Part shown: piece by piece, positions 1 through 10,369 of the stretch
Layout: the number at the start of each line of letters is the position of its first letter
How positions within the stretch are numbered: position 1 is the first letter of the stretch
Assembly: GCA_949316235.1 (NCBI GenBank)
Contig: OX438758.1
Span: forward strand, 744,001 to 808,000
Reading direction: 5' to 3'
From: Oegoconia quadripuncta
Lineage: Eukaryota; Arthropoda; Insecta; Lepidoptera; Autostichidae
Length of the DNA: 64,000 nt
The notes under the pieces: generated by a model
Told to the model about the DNA's origin: nothing
The model's database searches: none
What the model saw: only the letters and a program-made list of their open reading frames with translations
Program-made: the position numbers and the translations under genes

Positions 1-174
1 AATTGTTGTAACCTTTCTAGATTGTAAATGACTGATTGAAAAGAGACAATGAGTTTCTCGCTAGCTCTTCTCAGTAGTGGTCGCGTTCCGAGCTAGTGGT
101 AGCTTAAAAAACAAGTGACGTTCATAAGTGCATATTGTATTGCCTACATGAATAAATGATTTTCATTCATTTTT
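1..174 (+). mobile_element. LINE 3' end fragment (family K)
   Basis: Positions 117-170 match, in reverse complement, a second copy at 7728-7793 (motif GCCTACATGAATAAATGA). This is the 3' end of a retroposon followed by a simple-repeat tail. Its 5' side runs off the window. Confidence 0.5.
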
Positions 175-316
175 ATTCCATTCATTTTCATGTTCATGTT
201 CATGTTCATGTTCATGTTCATGTTCATGTTCATTTTCATTTTCATTTTCATTTTCATTTTCATTTTCATTTTCATTTTCATTTTCATTTTCATTTTCATT
301 TTCATTTTCATTTTTC
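175..316. repeat. TTCATG / TTCATT hexamer microsatellite
   Basis: A pure hexamer tract that switches from TTCATG to TTCATT units. It directly follows the LINE-K 3' end, so it probably grew from that element's tail. Confidence 0.9.
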
Positions 317-597
317 AGTGAATCTCATTCATTAAATAATGAAAATATTTCATAATTCGCACAATGTTTGTTTAATTTGGTAATGAAAAATTAAAAAATA
401 TTTATTTCAGTATACCTTAATATAACAATCAATGAGGTATCGGGGGTCTCCTTTTAAGTATAAAATACCTGTGTTAGGAGGCTCCGCTCTTCCATAACTA
501 AATGTTAAATATTTGCCCAATCAAGGTTAAGGTGAAATAGGTTAATATTATGCTACTTATAAAATAAGAATGAAATAAAAATGTAATAAAAACTAAT
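317..597. other. Intergenic or intronic spacer, nothing recognised
   Basis: AT-rich sequence left of the known receptor exons. I see no exon, RNA gene or repeat copy here. Confidence 0.5.
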
Positions 598-760
<163 letters not shown>

Positions 761-790
761 AGAACTTTAACGCCACAACTTTCAAATTAT

Positions 791-1012
791 AAATAAATAA
801 ATATTTCGTACACTCAGGTACGCCAATCATCTAGTCCCAAACTAAGTAGCAAGATCAAAGAAAGGCAAACGGGTCTACATAAGTATTTATAGAAACATCC
901 ATGACTCGGGAATAATTGTTCGTATCTTTCAGATAAACATTTACCCTTTGCTGGATTCGAACCCGCAACCATTGGTTTCTCTGACAGGGTCCCTATCCAC
1001 TACACCAATCGG
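791..1012 (-). mobile_element. SINE-B' copy
   Basis: tRNA-derived SINE in minus orientation. On the minus strand the head reads TTGGTGTAGTGGATAG (A box) and GGTTGCGGGTTCGAATCC (B box), followed by the family body and a tail rich in TAAATA. It shares body and head with copies at 29258-29506 and 35029-35272. Confidence 0.85.
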
Positions 1013-1195
1013 TGAACCAACCATGTACATAGGAACAATTATACGTTCGTTATGCTAGAATACAAGCAGTGGAATTCAACTATCTATTGATAGTTGAATT
1101 CTATTGATTGATTGATTTTCATTTCATTTCACTATTATGATGTCAAAAAATAGTGCTCTAATAGTGCCCAAATAAAATTAATATGAAATGAAATA

Positions 1196-1531
1196 TTTTT
1201 TTTTTATGCACGACGGATTCGTACTTGACCTCAATCACACCTGATGTTAAGTGAAGATGAGGTCGAAGGTGGAAGCGTACTGACCCGGAAACCCCAACAC
1301 ATTTGGGGGAGTGGCTATCTTATCTCTGACAACCGGAACACAACAATGCTAGTAACATTGCTGCTTGGCGGCAGATTCAGATAAAATGGTGGTAGCTTGC
1401 CAGGCGGACATTTTAAAATGCCCTACCACCAACCAAACCGAGTACTTAAAACATGTACCCCGCTGGGGATCGAACCCGCGACCTCCGAATCGTAAACCCA
1501 ATGTTGTTTACATTGAGCCACGGAGGCGGTT
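1196..1531 (-). mobile_element. SINE-A copy, full length
   Basis: A complete member of the main SINE family. On the minus strand it has a tRNA-like head with A box TGGCTCAATGT and B box GGTTCGATCCCC, an internal GTCCGCCTGG segment, a conserved 3' domain (CATCAGGTGTGATTGAGGTC) and a poly(A) tail. There are about 20 copies or pieces in the window, in both orientations. Confidence 0.9.
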
Positions 1532-1752
1532 ATATTTAATATGGTATGTACAATTACGAATTTATATTAGGAGTATCTCATATTCAGGTGTATTATACGA
1601 CATGCATTATTATGATAGTCATGCGATTATAAATTCCATCGCTAACCTTTGACTATCTACGAAATATATTTTCAATTGTGTATGAATAAATGCATTTGTT
1701 CTAAATAGTTCTCTGTAGTTCTAAATTGATAATAAACAAAATGGTTTTTCAC

Positions 1753-1936
1753 CTGTGGCTCATCGCGTTGTAAAGTATAGGATTGACGGTAGCCGACACG
1801 TAGTAGAGCATGCCAGCAACCCCGAAGAGATACTGGTTGACAGTGGAGTAGTGAGAGGTGCTGGCGCCGTAGATGAAGAACAGCCGCTGGAAGTGGAAGG
1901 GGGCCCAGCACACGAAAAATGCGACCACCACTGCAG
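1753..1936 (-). CDS. Neuropeptide GPCR exon E5 (TM6, ECL3, TM7)
   Basis: This 184-bp exon has acceptor TTGTCCTACAG and donor GTGAAAAACC. It encodes TM6 VVVAFFVCWAPFHFQRLFF (CWxP toggle motif), ECL3 with IYGASTSHYSTVNQ, and TM7 GMLYYVSATVNPILYNAMSH (NPxxY motif). The last codon is split, and the cytoplasmic tail must be encoded left of the window. The first 17 bases of this exon and about 43 bases of upstream intron have been multiplied into a 14-unit minisatellite (1919-2740). I chose the acceptor nearest the exon body because only that one keeps TM6 complete and in frame. Confidence 0.92.
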
Positions 1937-2740
1937 CTGTAGGACAATGAAATATAGGTCAGAAATGCGTCCAGTAAACTGCGACCACCACTCTGTAGGA
2001 CAATGAAATATAGGTCAGAAATGTGTCCAGTAAAATGCGATTACTACTGCAGCTGTAGGACAATGAAATATAGGTCAGAAATGCGTCCAGTAAACTGCTA
2101 CCACCACTCTGTAGGACAGTGAAATATTGGTCAGAAATGTGTCCAGTAAAATGCGATTACTACTGCAGCTGTAGGACAATGAAATATAGGTCAGAAATGT
2201 GTCCAGTAAAATGCGATTACCACTGCAGCTGTATGACAGTGAAATATTGGTCAGAAATGTGTCCTGTAAAATGCCACAGCCACTGCAGCTGTAGGACAAT
2301 GAAATGTAGGTCAGAAATGTGTCCAGTAAACTGCACCACTGCAGCTGTAAGACAGTGAAATATAGGTCAGAAATGTGTCCAGTAAAATGCGATTACCACT
2401 GCAGCTGTATGACAGTCAAATATTGGTCAGAAATGTGTCCTGTAAAATGCCACAGCCACTGCAGCTGTAGGACAATGAAATGTAGGTCAGAAATGTGTCC
2501 AGTAAACTGCACCACTGCAGCTGTAAGACAGTGAAATATAGGTCAGAAATGTGTCCAGTAAAATGCGACCACCACTGCAGCTGTATGACAGTGAAATATT
2601 GGTCAGAATTGTGTCCAGTAAACTGCACCACTGCAGCTGTAAGACAGTGAAATATTGGTCAGAAATGTGTCCAGTAAAATGCCACCGCCACTGCACCTGT
2701 AGGACAATGAAATATAGGTCAGAAATATGTCTAGTAAAAA
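1919..2740 (-). repeat. 14-unit splice-acceptor minisatellite before exon E5
   Basis: The array has about 14 tandem units of 56 or 60 bp. Read on the gene strand, each unit carries intron sequence with a TTTCTGAC stretch (possible branch site), a short pyrimidine-containing run, a CAG acceptor, and a copy of the first bases of E5 (CTGCAGTGGTGGTCGCA or a variant). All 14 units keep a CAG at the acceptor position, preceded by CCTA, GTCATA or GTCTTA. Units 6-8 and 9-11 are nearly identical, giving a higher-order repeat of about 176 bp. Two units (starting near 1980 and 2097) lack part of the CTGCAG start. The array is intronic in the E4-E5 intron. Confidence 0.9.
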
Positions 2741-3061
2741 ATACGTCATTTTTGTGGTCTAACTCCCTAAAATCATATAATATAAAATAGATATAATAAG
2801 TTTCAGATTTTTTTCTGGAATGTTAGAGTACTCATCAGCAATAGAATAAAATATTTTCTAACCATTATGTAACTTGCTTTAGGTGTAGTATAGGTATTTA
2901 GTTATAAAACCTGCAATATTAAATTAAAGTTCCCACTGTGAACTTCATTGCGTTGTAGATAATGCTAAGGTCTCTTAAAACAATTTCTAAAAAATTATTC
3001 AACAGCTACTTTATAGTTTTCTAAAAATAGTCTAATGTTAAAATATAATAAAGAATATAAC
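2741..3061. other. Intronic sequence, nothing recognised
   Basis: AT-rich sequence between the acceptor minisatellite and a SINE-A fragment. No repeat copy, exon or RNA gene seen. Confidence 0.5.
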
Positions 3062-3254
3062 AATGTTAAGTGAAGATGAGGGCAAAGGTGGAAGCGTACT
3101 AACCCGGAAACCCATCTTATTTATGGGGCTAGCTATCTTATCTCTGACAACCGGAACACAACAATGCTATTAACATTGCTGCTTGGCGGCAGATTTAGAT
3201 AAGATGGTGGTAGCTCGCCAGACGGGCATTTAAAATTCCCTACCACCAACCGAA
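3062..3254 (-). mobile_element. SINE-A fragment (internal part)
   Basis: Covers the 3' domain and central region. Both the tRNA-like head and the A tail are missing. Confidence 0.8.
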
Positions 3255-3299
3255 ATCCAAAACCTCATCCCTAGAGTGTCACAGGATACATGTTATGGT

Positions 3300-3417
3300 A
3301 AAACATCCAACATGGCGCCCGCAAGATACAGGGGGTTTTTTTTACCTGACTGCCTAAGGAAGGGGGTTAATGTTTTTCGAGTGTATGTATGTATGTATAT
3401 GTATGTACATTTCTATG
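3300..3417 (-). mobile_element. Repeat M fragment
   Basis: Contains a GGCGCC-bearing stretch, a TTTTTTACCTGACTGCCTAAGGAAGG motif region and a GTATGTATGTATG run. This is the reverse complement of the end of repeat M, seen in plus orientation near 6720-6785 and 18365-18445. Confidence 0.55.
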
Positions 3418-3680
3418 TTTTTTTATGCATGACGGGTTAGCACTTGACTTCAATCACACCTGATGTTAAGTGAAGATGATGCTGAAGGTGGGATCCCACC
3501 TTTAACAACCGGAACACAATAATGCTACTAACATTGCTGTTTGCAGCAGACTTAGATAAGATGGTGGTAGCTAGCCAGGCGGACATTTTAAATGCCCTAC
3601 CCACATGTACCCCGCCGGCGGTCGAACCCGCGGCCTACGATTCGTAAGCCCCGTCTTGTTCATCAACCACGGAGGCGGTT
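3418..3680 (-). mobile_element. SINE-A copy with internal deletion
   Basis: Poly(T), 3' domain and tRNA-like head with B box are all present, but the stretch normally following GAAGGTGG is shortened and the head is diverged. Confidence 0.85.
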
Positions 3681-4013
3681 AAACACGCGGTGTAGGCATG
3701 TAATACACATAAGTAGACAGTAAGTATACATTGCGAGTATCTTGTTACCGTCCGTCGTTTGCAGAACCTCTCAGAGAGGATAAGAATAAACAACTTATAT
3801 CTCGTGAAATAACATTCGCTTCTGATCTCACGGAAAAAATGCTTTTATGTTGTTTAAGTTCGTCATTTCACTCGGATCTGTTTATTTAATGCTCGAAACT
3901 AGTGCGAGTGGAATGAACCACGGTTCCTTGACTTTGAAAATCACAATTGGTTCAGGTGGTACATTCTGCACCATAGTGATTAACTAAAGGGCTGTTTTAT
4001 ACTGTTTATACTG
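3681..4013. other. Intronic sequence; left copy of a 26-bp direct repeat at its end
   Basis: No gene or repeat family recognised. Positions 3976-4001 are repeated exactly at 4316-4341 on the other side of a SINE-B copy. Confidence 0.6.
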
Positions 4014-4296
4014 TCACGACCTGTTTGGTGTAGTGGTTAGCAACTCTGACCACTATACCAAAAGGTTGCGGGTTCGAATCCCGCTAGGGGCATATTGTTT
4101 GTATGATGAATACGCACATGTGTACCCGAGTTATGGATGTTTTCATTTATAATAAGTATTTATTTACAAAAAAATAATAATATTTATGTAGTTTATCAAC
4201 CATCTGGTATCCATAATACAAGCCTAGTTGCTTAGTGTGGAACTAGATGGCGCTGTGTGTATGTGCAGAGTTATTTATTTATTTATTTATTATTAG
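4014..4296 (+). mobile_element. SINE-B copy, full length
   Basis: Second tRNA-derived SINE family. The head has A box TTGGTGTAGTGGTTAG and B box GGTTCGAATCC. The body carries GATGGCGCTGTGTG near the end and the tail is (TTTA)n. The element lies between two exact 26-bp direct repeats (3976-4001, 4316-4341). The head is tRNA-like, but the acceptor stem is not closed, so it is not called a tRNA gene. Confidence 0.88.
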
Positions 4297-4538
4297 TTTT
4301 AAACTAACTGTCTGTGTGATTAACTAAAGGGCTGTTTTATATACTTAATTTGTTTATCCCGCGGGAACTACTCGCTTAATCTGGATAAAAAATGTGTCTC
4401 AATCCAGGGTATTTTCCACCTCTATATCAAATTGCATCCAAATAAAGCAATAAACGAATAAACATCCAAACATTCTCATTTTTGTAGACTTAAATTAGAC
4501 TAGAAATTAGAATAAATAACCCGCTGAAAATTATAGTT

Positions 4539-4857
4539 AACCCGCCCTGTGCCGCAATGTAAACAACATAAGGTTTACGAATCGGAGGTCGCGGGTTCGA
4601 TCCCCAGCGGAGACATGTTTGGTTGGTGGTAGGGCATTTTAAATATCCGCCTGGCTAGCTACCACCATCTTATCTAAATCTGCCGCCAAACAGCAATTAA
4701 TAGCATTGTGTATTCGGTTGTCAGTAATAAGATAGCCAATCCCCCAAATTAGATGGCGTTTCTGAGTCAGTACGCATTAACCTTCGACCTCATATTCACT
4801 TAACATCAAGTGTGATTGAAGTTAATTGCTAACCTATAGTGCATAAAAAATAAAAAC
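4539..4857 (+). mobile_element. SINE-A copy, full length, diverged
   Basis: Head with B box GGTTCGATCCCC, GTAGGGCATTTTAAAT body, 3' domain and A-rich tail are all present, with small deletions. Confidence 0.85.
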
Positions 4858-5302
4858 TTTTATAGTAAAATTTATAATGTAGTTGAGGGGTCCCATGCCG
4901 AGGGGCCTTTCGAGTAATCCGGCTTACGTCCCAACGTGATGCGTGCGTGGTTAACGTATCAGGGAAGGTTGACAACACAGTTACTTGTATATGACAGGTG
5001 AAAGCTGTCTGACAAATTGTAATCTTGAAAACCGGTCAAGTTTGAGTAGTACTCTAGCCTAAAGGATTCTGTCCTGTACCTGCCCAAAGACACTTAAGTA
5101 TGTATTTAGTTACGTAGAGAAATAAGAAAGAATTGCACGAAGAAAGCCACAAAAGTACATTAACACATCAATCTCACCTTTTTTTCTGTGAGATAGTTTT
5201 TAAGTGAATTTGGAATTAGACATTAATGATTTTTGGATCTTTTCTTTTACTATTATTATTGTTGCAGTTAAATAAAGTATGAATTTAAGTTGTTCAATGA
5301 GC
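4858..5302. other. Intronic sequence, nothing recognised
   Basis: About 445 bp without a repeat copy, exon or RNA gene that I can identify. Confidence 0.5.
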
Positions 5303-5531
5303 ACAATAATAATAAATGTCTTTGCACAAACATACAACGCCATCTAGTTCCACAGTAAGCATCTATAGGCTTGTGTTATGGATACCAGATGGTTGATAAA
5401 CTACACAAATACATTTTTTTTTGTAAATAAATACATATATAAATAAAAAACATCCATAACTCGGGAACACATGTCTGTATTCATCATACAAACATATCTA
5501 GCGGGATTCGAACCCGCGACCATTTGGTATA
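5303..5531 (-). mobile_element. SINE-B copy lacking the A-box end
   Basis: The body with AACGCCATCTAGTTCCACAG and the B box on the minus strand are clear. The element stops just after the B box. Confidence 0.85.
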
Positions 5532-5595
5532 AGTAAGTCGTCATCATTTTATTGTTTATGACTTTACTTGGTGTCAAATTTCATAATTCTTGTGG

Positions 5596-5720
5596 CAATA
5601 AATAAAAAATTTGAGGACAAACACACCAATCATCTAGTCCCAAACTAAGCAATGTACTAGATAGCGGATGATTATACATAAATATTTATATAAAAATTTA
5701 CCCCTCGCGGGATCCGAACC
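5596..5720 (-). mobile_element. SINE-B' fragment
   Basis: Contains CAATCATCTAGTCCCAAACT and the region up to a degenerate B box. The head is missing and the body is internally shortened. Confidence 0.7.
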
Positions 5721-5809
5721 AGTTAATCATATTAATTGACAGACCGATAATTAACGCAATGGATTGCTATAACAATACAAAATATATAGGTAATTTTCCC
5801 ACGAACACT

Positions 5810-6125
5810 CCCGCCTCTGTGGCTTCGTGTAAATAACAGTGTTTACGCTTCATAAATTACGAATCAGAAGTCGCGGGTTCGATCCCCAGCGGGGTACATG
5901 TTTAGTACTCGATTTAGTTAGAGGTAGGGCATTTTAAATGTCCGCCTGGCTATCTACCACTATCTTATCTAAGTCTGCCGCCAAACAGCAATCCAGTTGT
6001 CAGAGATAAGATAGCCAATCCCTCTTGGGGCGTCCGGGTCAGTACGTCCCCACCTTCAGCTTCATCTTCACTTAACATCAGGTGTGATTGAGATCAAGTG
6101 CTAATCCGTTGTGCATATAAAAAAA
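5810..6125 (+). mobile_element. SINE-A copy, full length, diverged
   Basis: B box GGTTCGATCCCC, body and poly(A) tail are present. The A box region is altered by a small insertion. Confidence 0.85.
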
Positions 6126-6369
6126 TCCCTTTGCACTATATATTAAAGTAATAAAAACCAAAAATCCGACAGAATATTTTGTATTTTGCGGGCGCCATTT
6201 TGGAGGTACACACGAATCATCCTAAAAGTATCCCATGGGCTAAAGTGTTACCTCCAAAAATTTATACTTTTCTTATTTTCCTTACCTTTTTATTATTTTA
6301 ATGAAGTGTTTAAGGTTTATTTTCCTTTATAAAAAGAAAAAAAAATCCAAATAGAAAAAAAATCGATTA
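6126..6369. other. Intronic sequence with a fragment of repeat M
   Basis: Positions 6170-6205 (TTTGCGGGCGCCATTTTGGA) resemble the start of repeat M near 32980. The rest is AT-rich and unrecognised. Confidence 0.45.
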
Positions 6370-6460
6370 AAAATTGTCTTAGCCGGATTCGAAAACCGTG
6401 TCTTTTCGAAAGACGTTACCTAAGCACTCGTGTCGCTTGCCACTAGACCACGATATCAAT
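6370..6460 (-). mobile_element. tRNA-like SINE head (third type)
   Basis: On the minus strand GTGGTCTAGTGGCAAG resembles an A box, and TTTTCGAATCCGGCTAAG follows as a B box. No body matching SINE-A or SINE-B is attached. It could be a degenerate tRNA pseudogene instead. Confidence 0.45.
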
Positions 6461-6544
6461 TAGCAGAGCTGACGAAATTTTCTTACTCATTTATATGTGA
6501 CATATTATTATGGATTTGGTTTGAGTGTTGATATTGTATGAATA

Positions 6545-6785
6545 CTTTCTAATAGATGGTGCTAGAGTGCTTCGGTCCATACGGTCCATATAATACTTTT
6601 AGGGAGATCCGTGTGTACCATGAAAATGTATCCTATGACACTGGGGTTTCAGATGAATCGAACGAACCCTGGCACTGCAAAATCGTCAAGCCGTTTTGGC
6701 AACAGAAACTTAACAAACATACTTATATACATATATACTCTTGAAAACATTACCCTCCTTCCTGGAGCAGTCGAGTAAAAAACCT
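6545..6785 (+). mobile_element. Repeat M copy
   Basis: Contains TATCCTATGACACTGGGGTT, TCGTCAAGCCGTTTTGGC and an end with ACCCTCCTTCCTGGAGCAG. Related stretches occur at 32965-33135 and 18365-18445. I remember this as a common lepidopteran repeat of Helitron or MITE type, but no ends are defined here. Confidence 0.5.
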
Positions 6786-7222
6786 AAGGCTCTTATGAAA
6801 GACAAATGGAGTACATACTGGCAAATCACCACATTAAATCGGGTAAGAACAGAGTCCTGTTTTTCATAACCAACATTACTCCAGTTATGTGCCTCATCAA
6901 TATCTTTTATTACATTACGAAGTACCGAAATAACAGATACGTGTAATAAATATGTCACACGCACGAACTGGGGCAACCCTAGTGTCATTTCACAACGAGT
7001 GGTGAAGCTACGAGATAGGCAAGATGGGGTGGGGGAAGAGTGAACGGTGGTATTACTAACAACCAATCAGAGCGCTAATCCTACATCGCGCTAACGAAGT
7101 TTTCTCAAGACAATGCATATAAACAGAACACCACTAATGACTGTTGGACCGCGGTCCCCGGGCAACACCAGCCCGTTGGAAGATCTTCTCATTTCTTATA
7201 GCGCCTTGTGCATAAACTAAGT
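6786..7222. other. Intronic sequence, nothing recognised
   Basis: Includes a moderately GC-rich part around 6960-7080. The 118-codon minus frame here has no family resemblance that I can see. Confidence 0.4.
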
Positions 7223-7358
7223 AACTATAATCAATTATACTCGTGCTTCGTCCTCAATATTAGTACTCTGAAACACTTATAAATAATGTAGCACCACACA
7301 GGCGCCACTACTATTGCACTGTAATTCAGAAACTCTTTTTTTTTCTATTTTTTTTAAG
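7223..7358 (+). repeat. Left inverted terminal repeat of the DIRS-like element
   Basis: About 135 bp. Segments such as TCCTCAATATTAGT, CTGTAATTCAGAAACTCTTT and a TTTTCTATTTTTTTT run recur in reverse complement at 10088-10222. Confidence 0.8.
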
Positions 7359-7377
7359 TAGGTAGGTAGTTGAGTCC

Positions 7378-7593
7378 ATGTTTTTACCGATCTATCAATC
7401 TAATGAACCCTATAATAAAAAGCATCAACCTCAACCCTCAACATCAAAGGGTTTCAACTGGAAGCCTCCAGCCCCGACGACGCGCAGGCAGCCGGGGACC
7501 CAGGGGAGTCGCCAGCCTGCTTCAACTCGGCTGCAGCACGAAAACTCGTCGAAATCGTCGCGGTATCAGCCGAAACAGACGCGCCGCCGGTAG
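7378..7593 (+). pseudogene. Probable gag C-terminal remnant of the DIRS-like element
   Basis: A short Pro-, Gln- and Arg-rich frame (STSKGFNWKPPAPTTRRQPG) sits just upstream of the RT remnant. Its composition fits the end of a DIRS gag protein. There is no conserved domain, so the call rests on position and composition. Confidence 0.45.
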
Positions 7594-7727
7594 ACCAGGT
7601 AAAATATGCTGGTCAATTGTCTTTGTTTGCCAAACAATGGTCACTTATTACAAACGATTATACTGTACTATCATGGATTCAAGGTTACAAATTAACAATT
7701 TCACAGGCTGTGACTCAACATCATATG

Positions 7728-7793
7728 AAATGAAATGAAATGAAAATCATTTATTCATGTAGGCAAGACAATATGCACTTATGAACGTCATTT
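7728..7793 (-). mobile_element. LINE-K 3' end inserted in the DIRS RT
   Basis: TGAAATGAAATGAAAATCA followed by ATTCATGTAGGCAA matches, in reverse complement, the retroposon end at 117-174. Confidence 0.7.
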
Positions 7794-9099
7794 GAATATT
7801 TCAGTAACATCAAAGTACACTACATCAGAGAGAATAGATTTTATGGAGGCCATTAATAATCTTCTAGATATTGGAGCTATTTCTGAATGTGAGGCATGCC
7901 ATAACCAATATGTGTTAAGTATATTTTTAATTCCAAACCCGAATGGAAAATCATGATTCATTTTGAATTTAAAAAACCTTCTTCTTTTCGTGTCGAGGCA
8001 AGTTTCAAATTTTATTGGACCAAAACTTAGCCACACTAACAGCACTGTATGTGGCGTTACCACTTAAAAAACCTTAATCAGTATATAAATACCGATCATT
8101 TTAAATTAGAGGATTTACGCACTGCTCTTAAACTGGTAACAAATGACTTGACAACTGGTAACAAACAAATGACAACTGGTAACAAACAAACCTTGATTTG
8201 AAGGATGCATATCTTTTAATTAAAATACATCCCGATTCCCGAAAATTTCTACGATTTCAATTTCTTGATAAACTGTATGAATTTAATGTATACATTTTTA
8301 CAAAAGTTATGAAACATTATGGTTAAACTACTGAGATCAGCAGGTTTTATCACAACAATATCTTTGGATGATATTTTCCTAATAGGTCATTCATTCAAAG
8401 AATGTTTAAAAAATATTAACATATCTATGAAACTGTTAACGGCTCTTGGATTTAATATTAACTTTGATAAGAGTAATCTAAAACCGTCAACGTTATGCAA
8501 ATTTATAGGTTTTAACATAGACTCCCATGAGTTACTGGTCAGTTTACCAAATGATAAACGATTACGTATTAGACAAGTAATAATTAAAATTATGAAACTG
8601 AAACGTTGCAAAATACTAATGTTTGCTAAGCTTGTGAGTCTGTTAGTATCTGCTTGTCCTGCCATAGAATACGGCTGATTACACAGAAAAGAATTGGAAC
8701 GTTGTAAATATTTAAATTTAAGAGATCACGATGATTATAATCGATACATGAATATTCCTGAATATTTACAAGCCGACTTCTCATGGTGGTTACAAGCAGC
8801 AGATAATTCTGTACACGGAATTAGAGACGATAATTATGTTGCTGAGTTATTTTGTTGAGGAACAGCTTGTGGGTCGGACAAAGCTAGTGGTCATTTGACA
8901 AATCAGCACATCAATTACCTAAAACTGCTTGCAACATTCTTTGCGTTAAAAGTATTTGCGAAAATTTTTAGAAATTGTCAGATACTATTGCGAATAGACA
9001 ATTCCACGGCAATAAGCTACATAAACCGTATGGAAGGTGTACAATTTCCGAGTGGTGAGAGTCGTGAGAAATTTTCATAGGTATATGCATATTACATAA

Positions 9100-9225
9100 C
9101 ACCCCAAATGTGTTAGGGTTTGCGGGTCAGTACGCTTCCACCTTCGACCTCATCTTCACTTAACATCAGGTGTGCTCGAGGTCAAGTAGGACAACGGATA
9201 GGCCGTTGTGCGTAAAAAAAAAAAA
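9100..9225 (+). mobile_element. SINE-A 3' fragment inserted in the DIRS RNase H
   Basis: Only the 3' domain (TTCCACCTTCGACCTCATCT) and poly(A) are present. DIRS coding sequence resumes directly after it. Confidence 0.8.
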
Positions 9226-9352
9226 TCTTCTGATAACGTTGTTGCTGATTCCGAATCAAGGCAAAATCACCCCAATATCGAATGAGAGATTAATGACGCC
9301 ACATTCAATAGGCTGGTTGTTGAATTTGGTCAACCTGAAGACGATCTATCCA

Positions 9353-10045
9353 CACCTTTTCATAGTACACGAGCTTTCGAGGGCAGTTTCCGCTATCAAG
9401 CTAGTAAATGTTGGAATAACCTGCCACCACCCCTTAGACGTCCGCTTTCTAAGCCAACTGTTAAACTGCACTTCCAAAGGTATCTACTGGACCAGCAAGC
9501 TAAGCTTGCAGCATTTACTCACGTGCTTGTATAGCGGCAATATTCATTCAAGTACTCGTTTTATTATTATTATTACTTTAATTTCATCTCTTTGCAAATT
9601 CAGGCGTTATTAGATCTGAGCCATTGTATTTATATTTATATTGATACTAGCAGCAACATATTTTAGTTGCACTAGTCGATTAATCATTTCCCAAACAGGG
9701 AACTTCTTTTTATTTATCTTTGTTCTTCAAGGGAAGTTTATTTATATATACAAGTTTTATGCACATAACAAGTATCTTTATGTATTCATTCAATTTACAT
9801 AGCACATTTTAATTCATTTGACTTGTCCTGTCTTTATGCAACTAGCGACGGTAACTCGTCTGCTCTGGGTGCGACAGTAAACCAGCGCTGAGCTCTTATA
9901 GGGTCAGCATATAGCTGAGTCGTTTCCCTTTCGCTGCTGCGACACTTATCTGAGTGTTCTGTTATTTTACTTGCCTAACAATTGTTGTATATGTGTCAAA
10001 GTGGCGAATAAACAGTTTCTTTCTTTCTTTCTTTCTTTCTTTCTA
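9353..10045 (+). mobile_element. LINE-J 3' end with (TTTC)n tail
   Basis: Encodes the C-terminal end of a non-LTR retrotransposon (STRAFEGSFRYQASKCWNNL, then PPPLRRPLSKPTVKLHFQRY), followed by a 3' UTR ending GAATAAACAG and (TTTC)n. The UTR part is shared with 30053-30335. The 5' side is truncated. Confidence 0.7.
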
Positions 10046-10087
10046 TCTATTTGCCAGTCGGATTAATTTTAAATGCTCGAAGATATT

Positions 10088-10222
10088 AAAAAAAAAAATA
10101 GAAAAAAAAGAGTTTCTGAATTACAGTCAATAGTGGTGACACCTGTGTGGTACGGTACTACATGTTTATGAGTGTTTCAGGGACTAATATTGAGGACTAA
10201 GCACTTCGTATAATTATGATAG
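10088..10222 (-). repeat. Right inverted terminal repeat of the DIRS-like element
   Basis: Reverse complement of 7223-7358 with substitutions and small indels. Confidence 0.8.
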
Positions 10223-10369
10223 ATCTTCGCTTACAGGTCGTTTAATCATTAAATATCTTATGTTAAAATAATATGTCAACTATCAATTCCTAAAAAAACA
10301 GTTATTTCTTTCGTTATTCTTTCACTGTAAGTACCTATAATACAATTATTATGTGGCGGTAATAGTTAC

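Larger units (their letters stand above)
7612..9352 (+). pseudogene. Degenerate DIRS-type reverse transcriptase/RNase H
   Basis: Broken frames recover a DIRS-like order. First comes QLSLFAKQWSLITNDY, then LLDIGAISECEACHNQYV with SIFLIPNPNGKS and FILNLKNL. These are followed by a partial RT with SLDDIFLIGHSFKECL in place of the usual YLDD, SLLVSACPAIEYG, the RNase H part QILLRIDNSTAISYINRM, and SSDNVVADSESRQ after a SINE insertion. FILNLK and the VSACPAxEYG step are typical of DIRS-1 relatives. Stops, frameshifts and two insertions make it non-functional. Confidence 0.75.
7223..10222 (+). mobile_element. DIRS-like retrotransposon remnant with inverted terminal repeats
   Basis: A degenerate DIRS-type element. 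Its ends (7223-7358 and 10088-10222) are inverted copies of each other, the hallmark of DIRS elements. Between them lie a gag-like end, a reverse transcriptase/RNase H region and no recognisable tyrosine recombinase. Later insertions sit inside it: a LINE-K 3' end (7728-7793), a SINE-A 3' fragment (9100-9225) and a LINE-J 3' end (9353-10045). The recombinase region seems to have been lost where LINE-J sits. Confidence 0.75.

Noticed and set aside
1672..2790. Several overlapping 70-90-codon frames on both strands with repeated SYSCSG or EMCPVKC motifs
   Set aside because: They are readings of the splice-acceptor minisatellite and the antisense of exon E5. Only the 1753-1936 minus segment fits a gene family.
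4018..4092. A tRNA gene at the head of SINE-B (and similar heads elsewhere)
   Set aside because: A and B boxes are good but the acceptor stem does not close, and the same head recurs with a shared body and tail, so these are SINE promoters.
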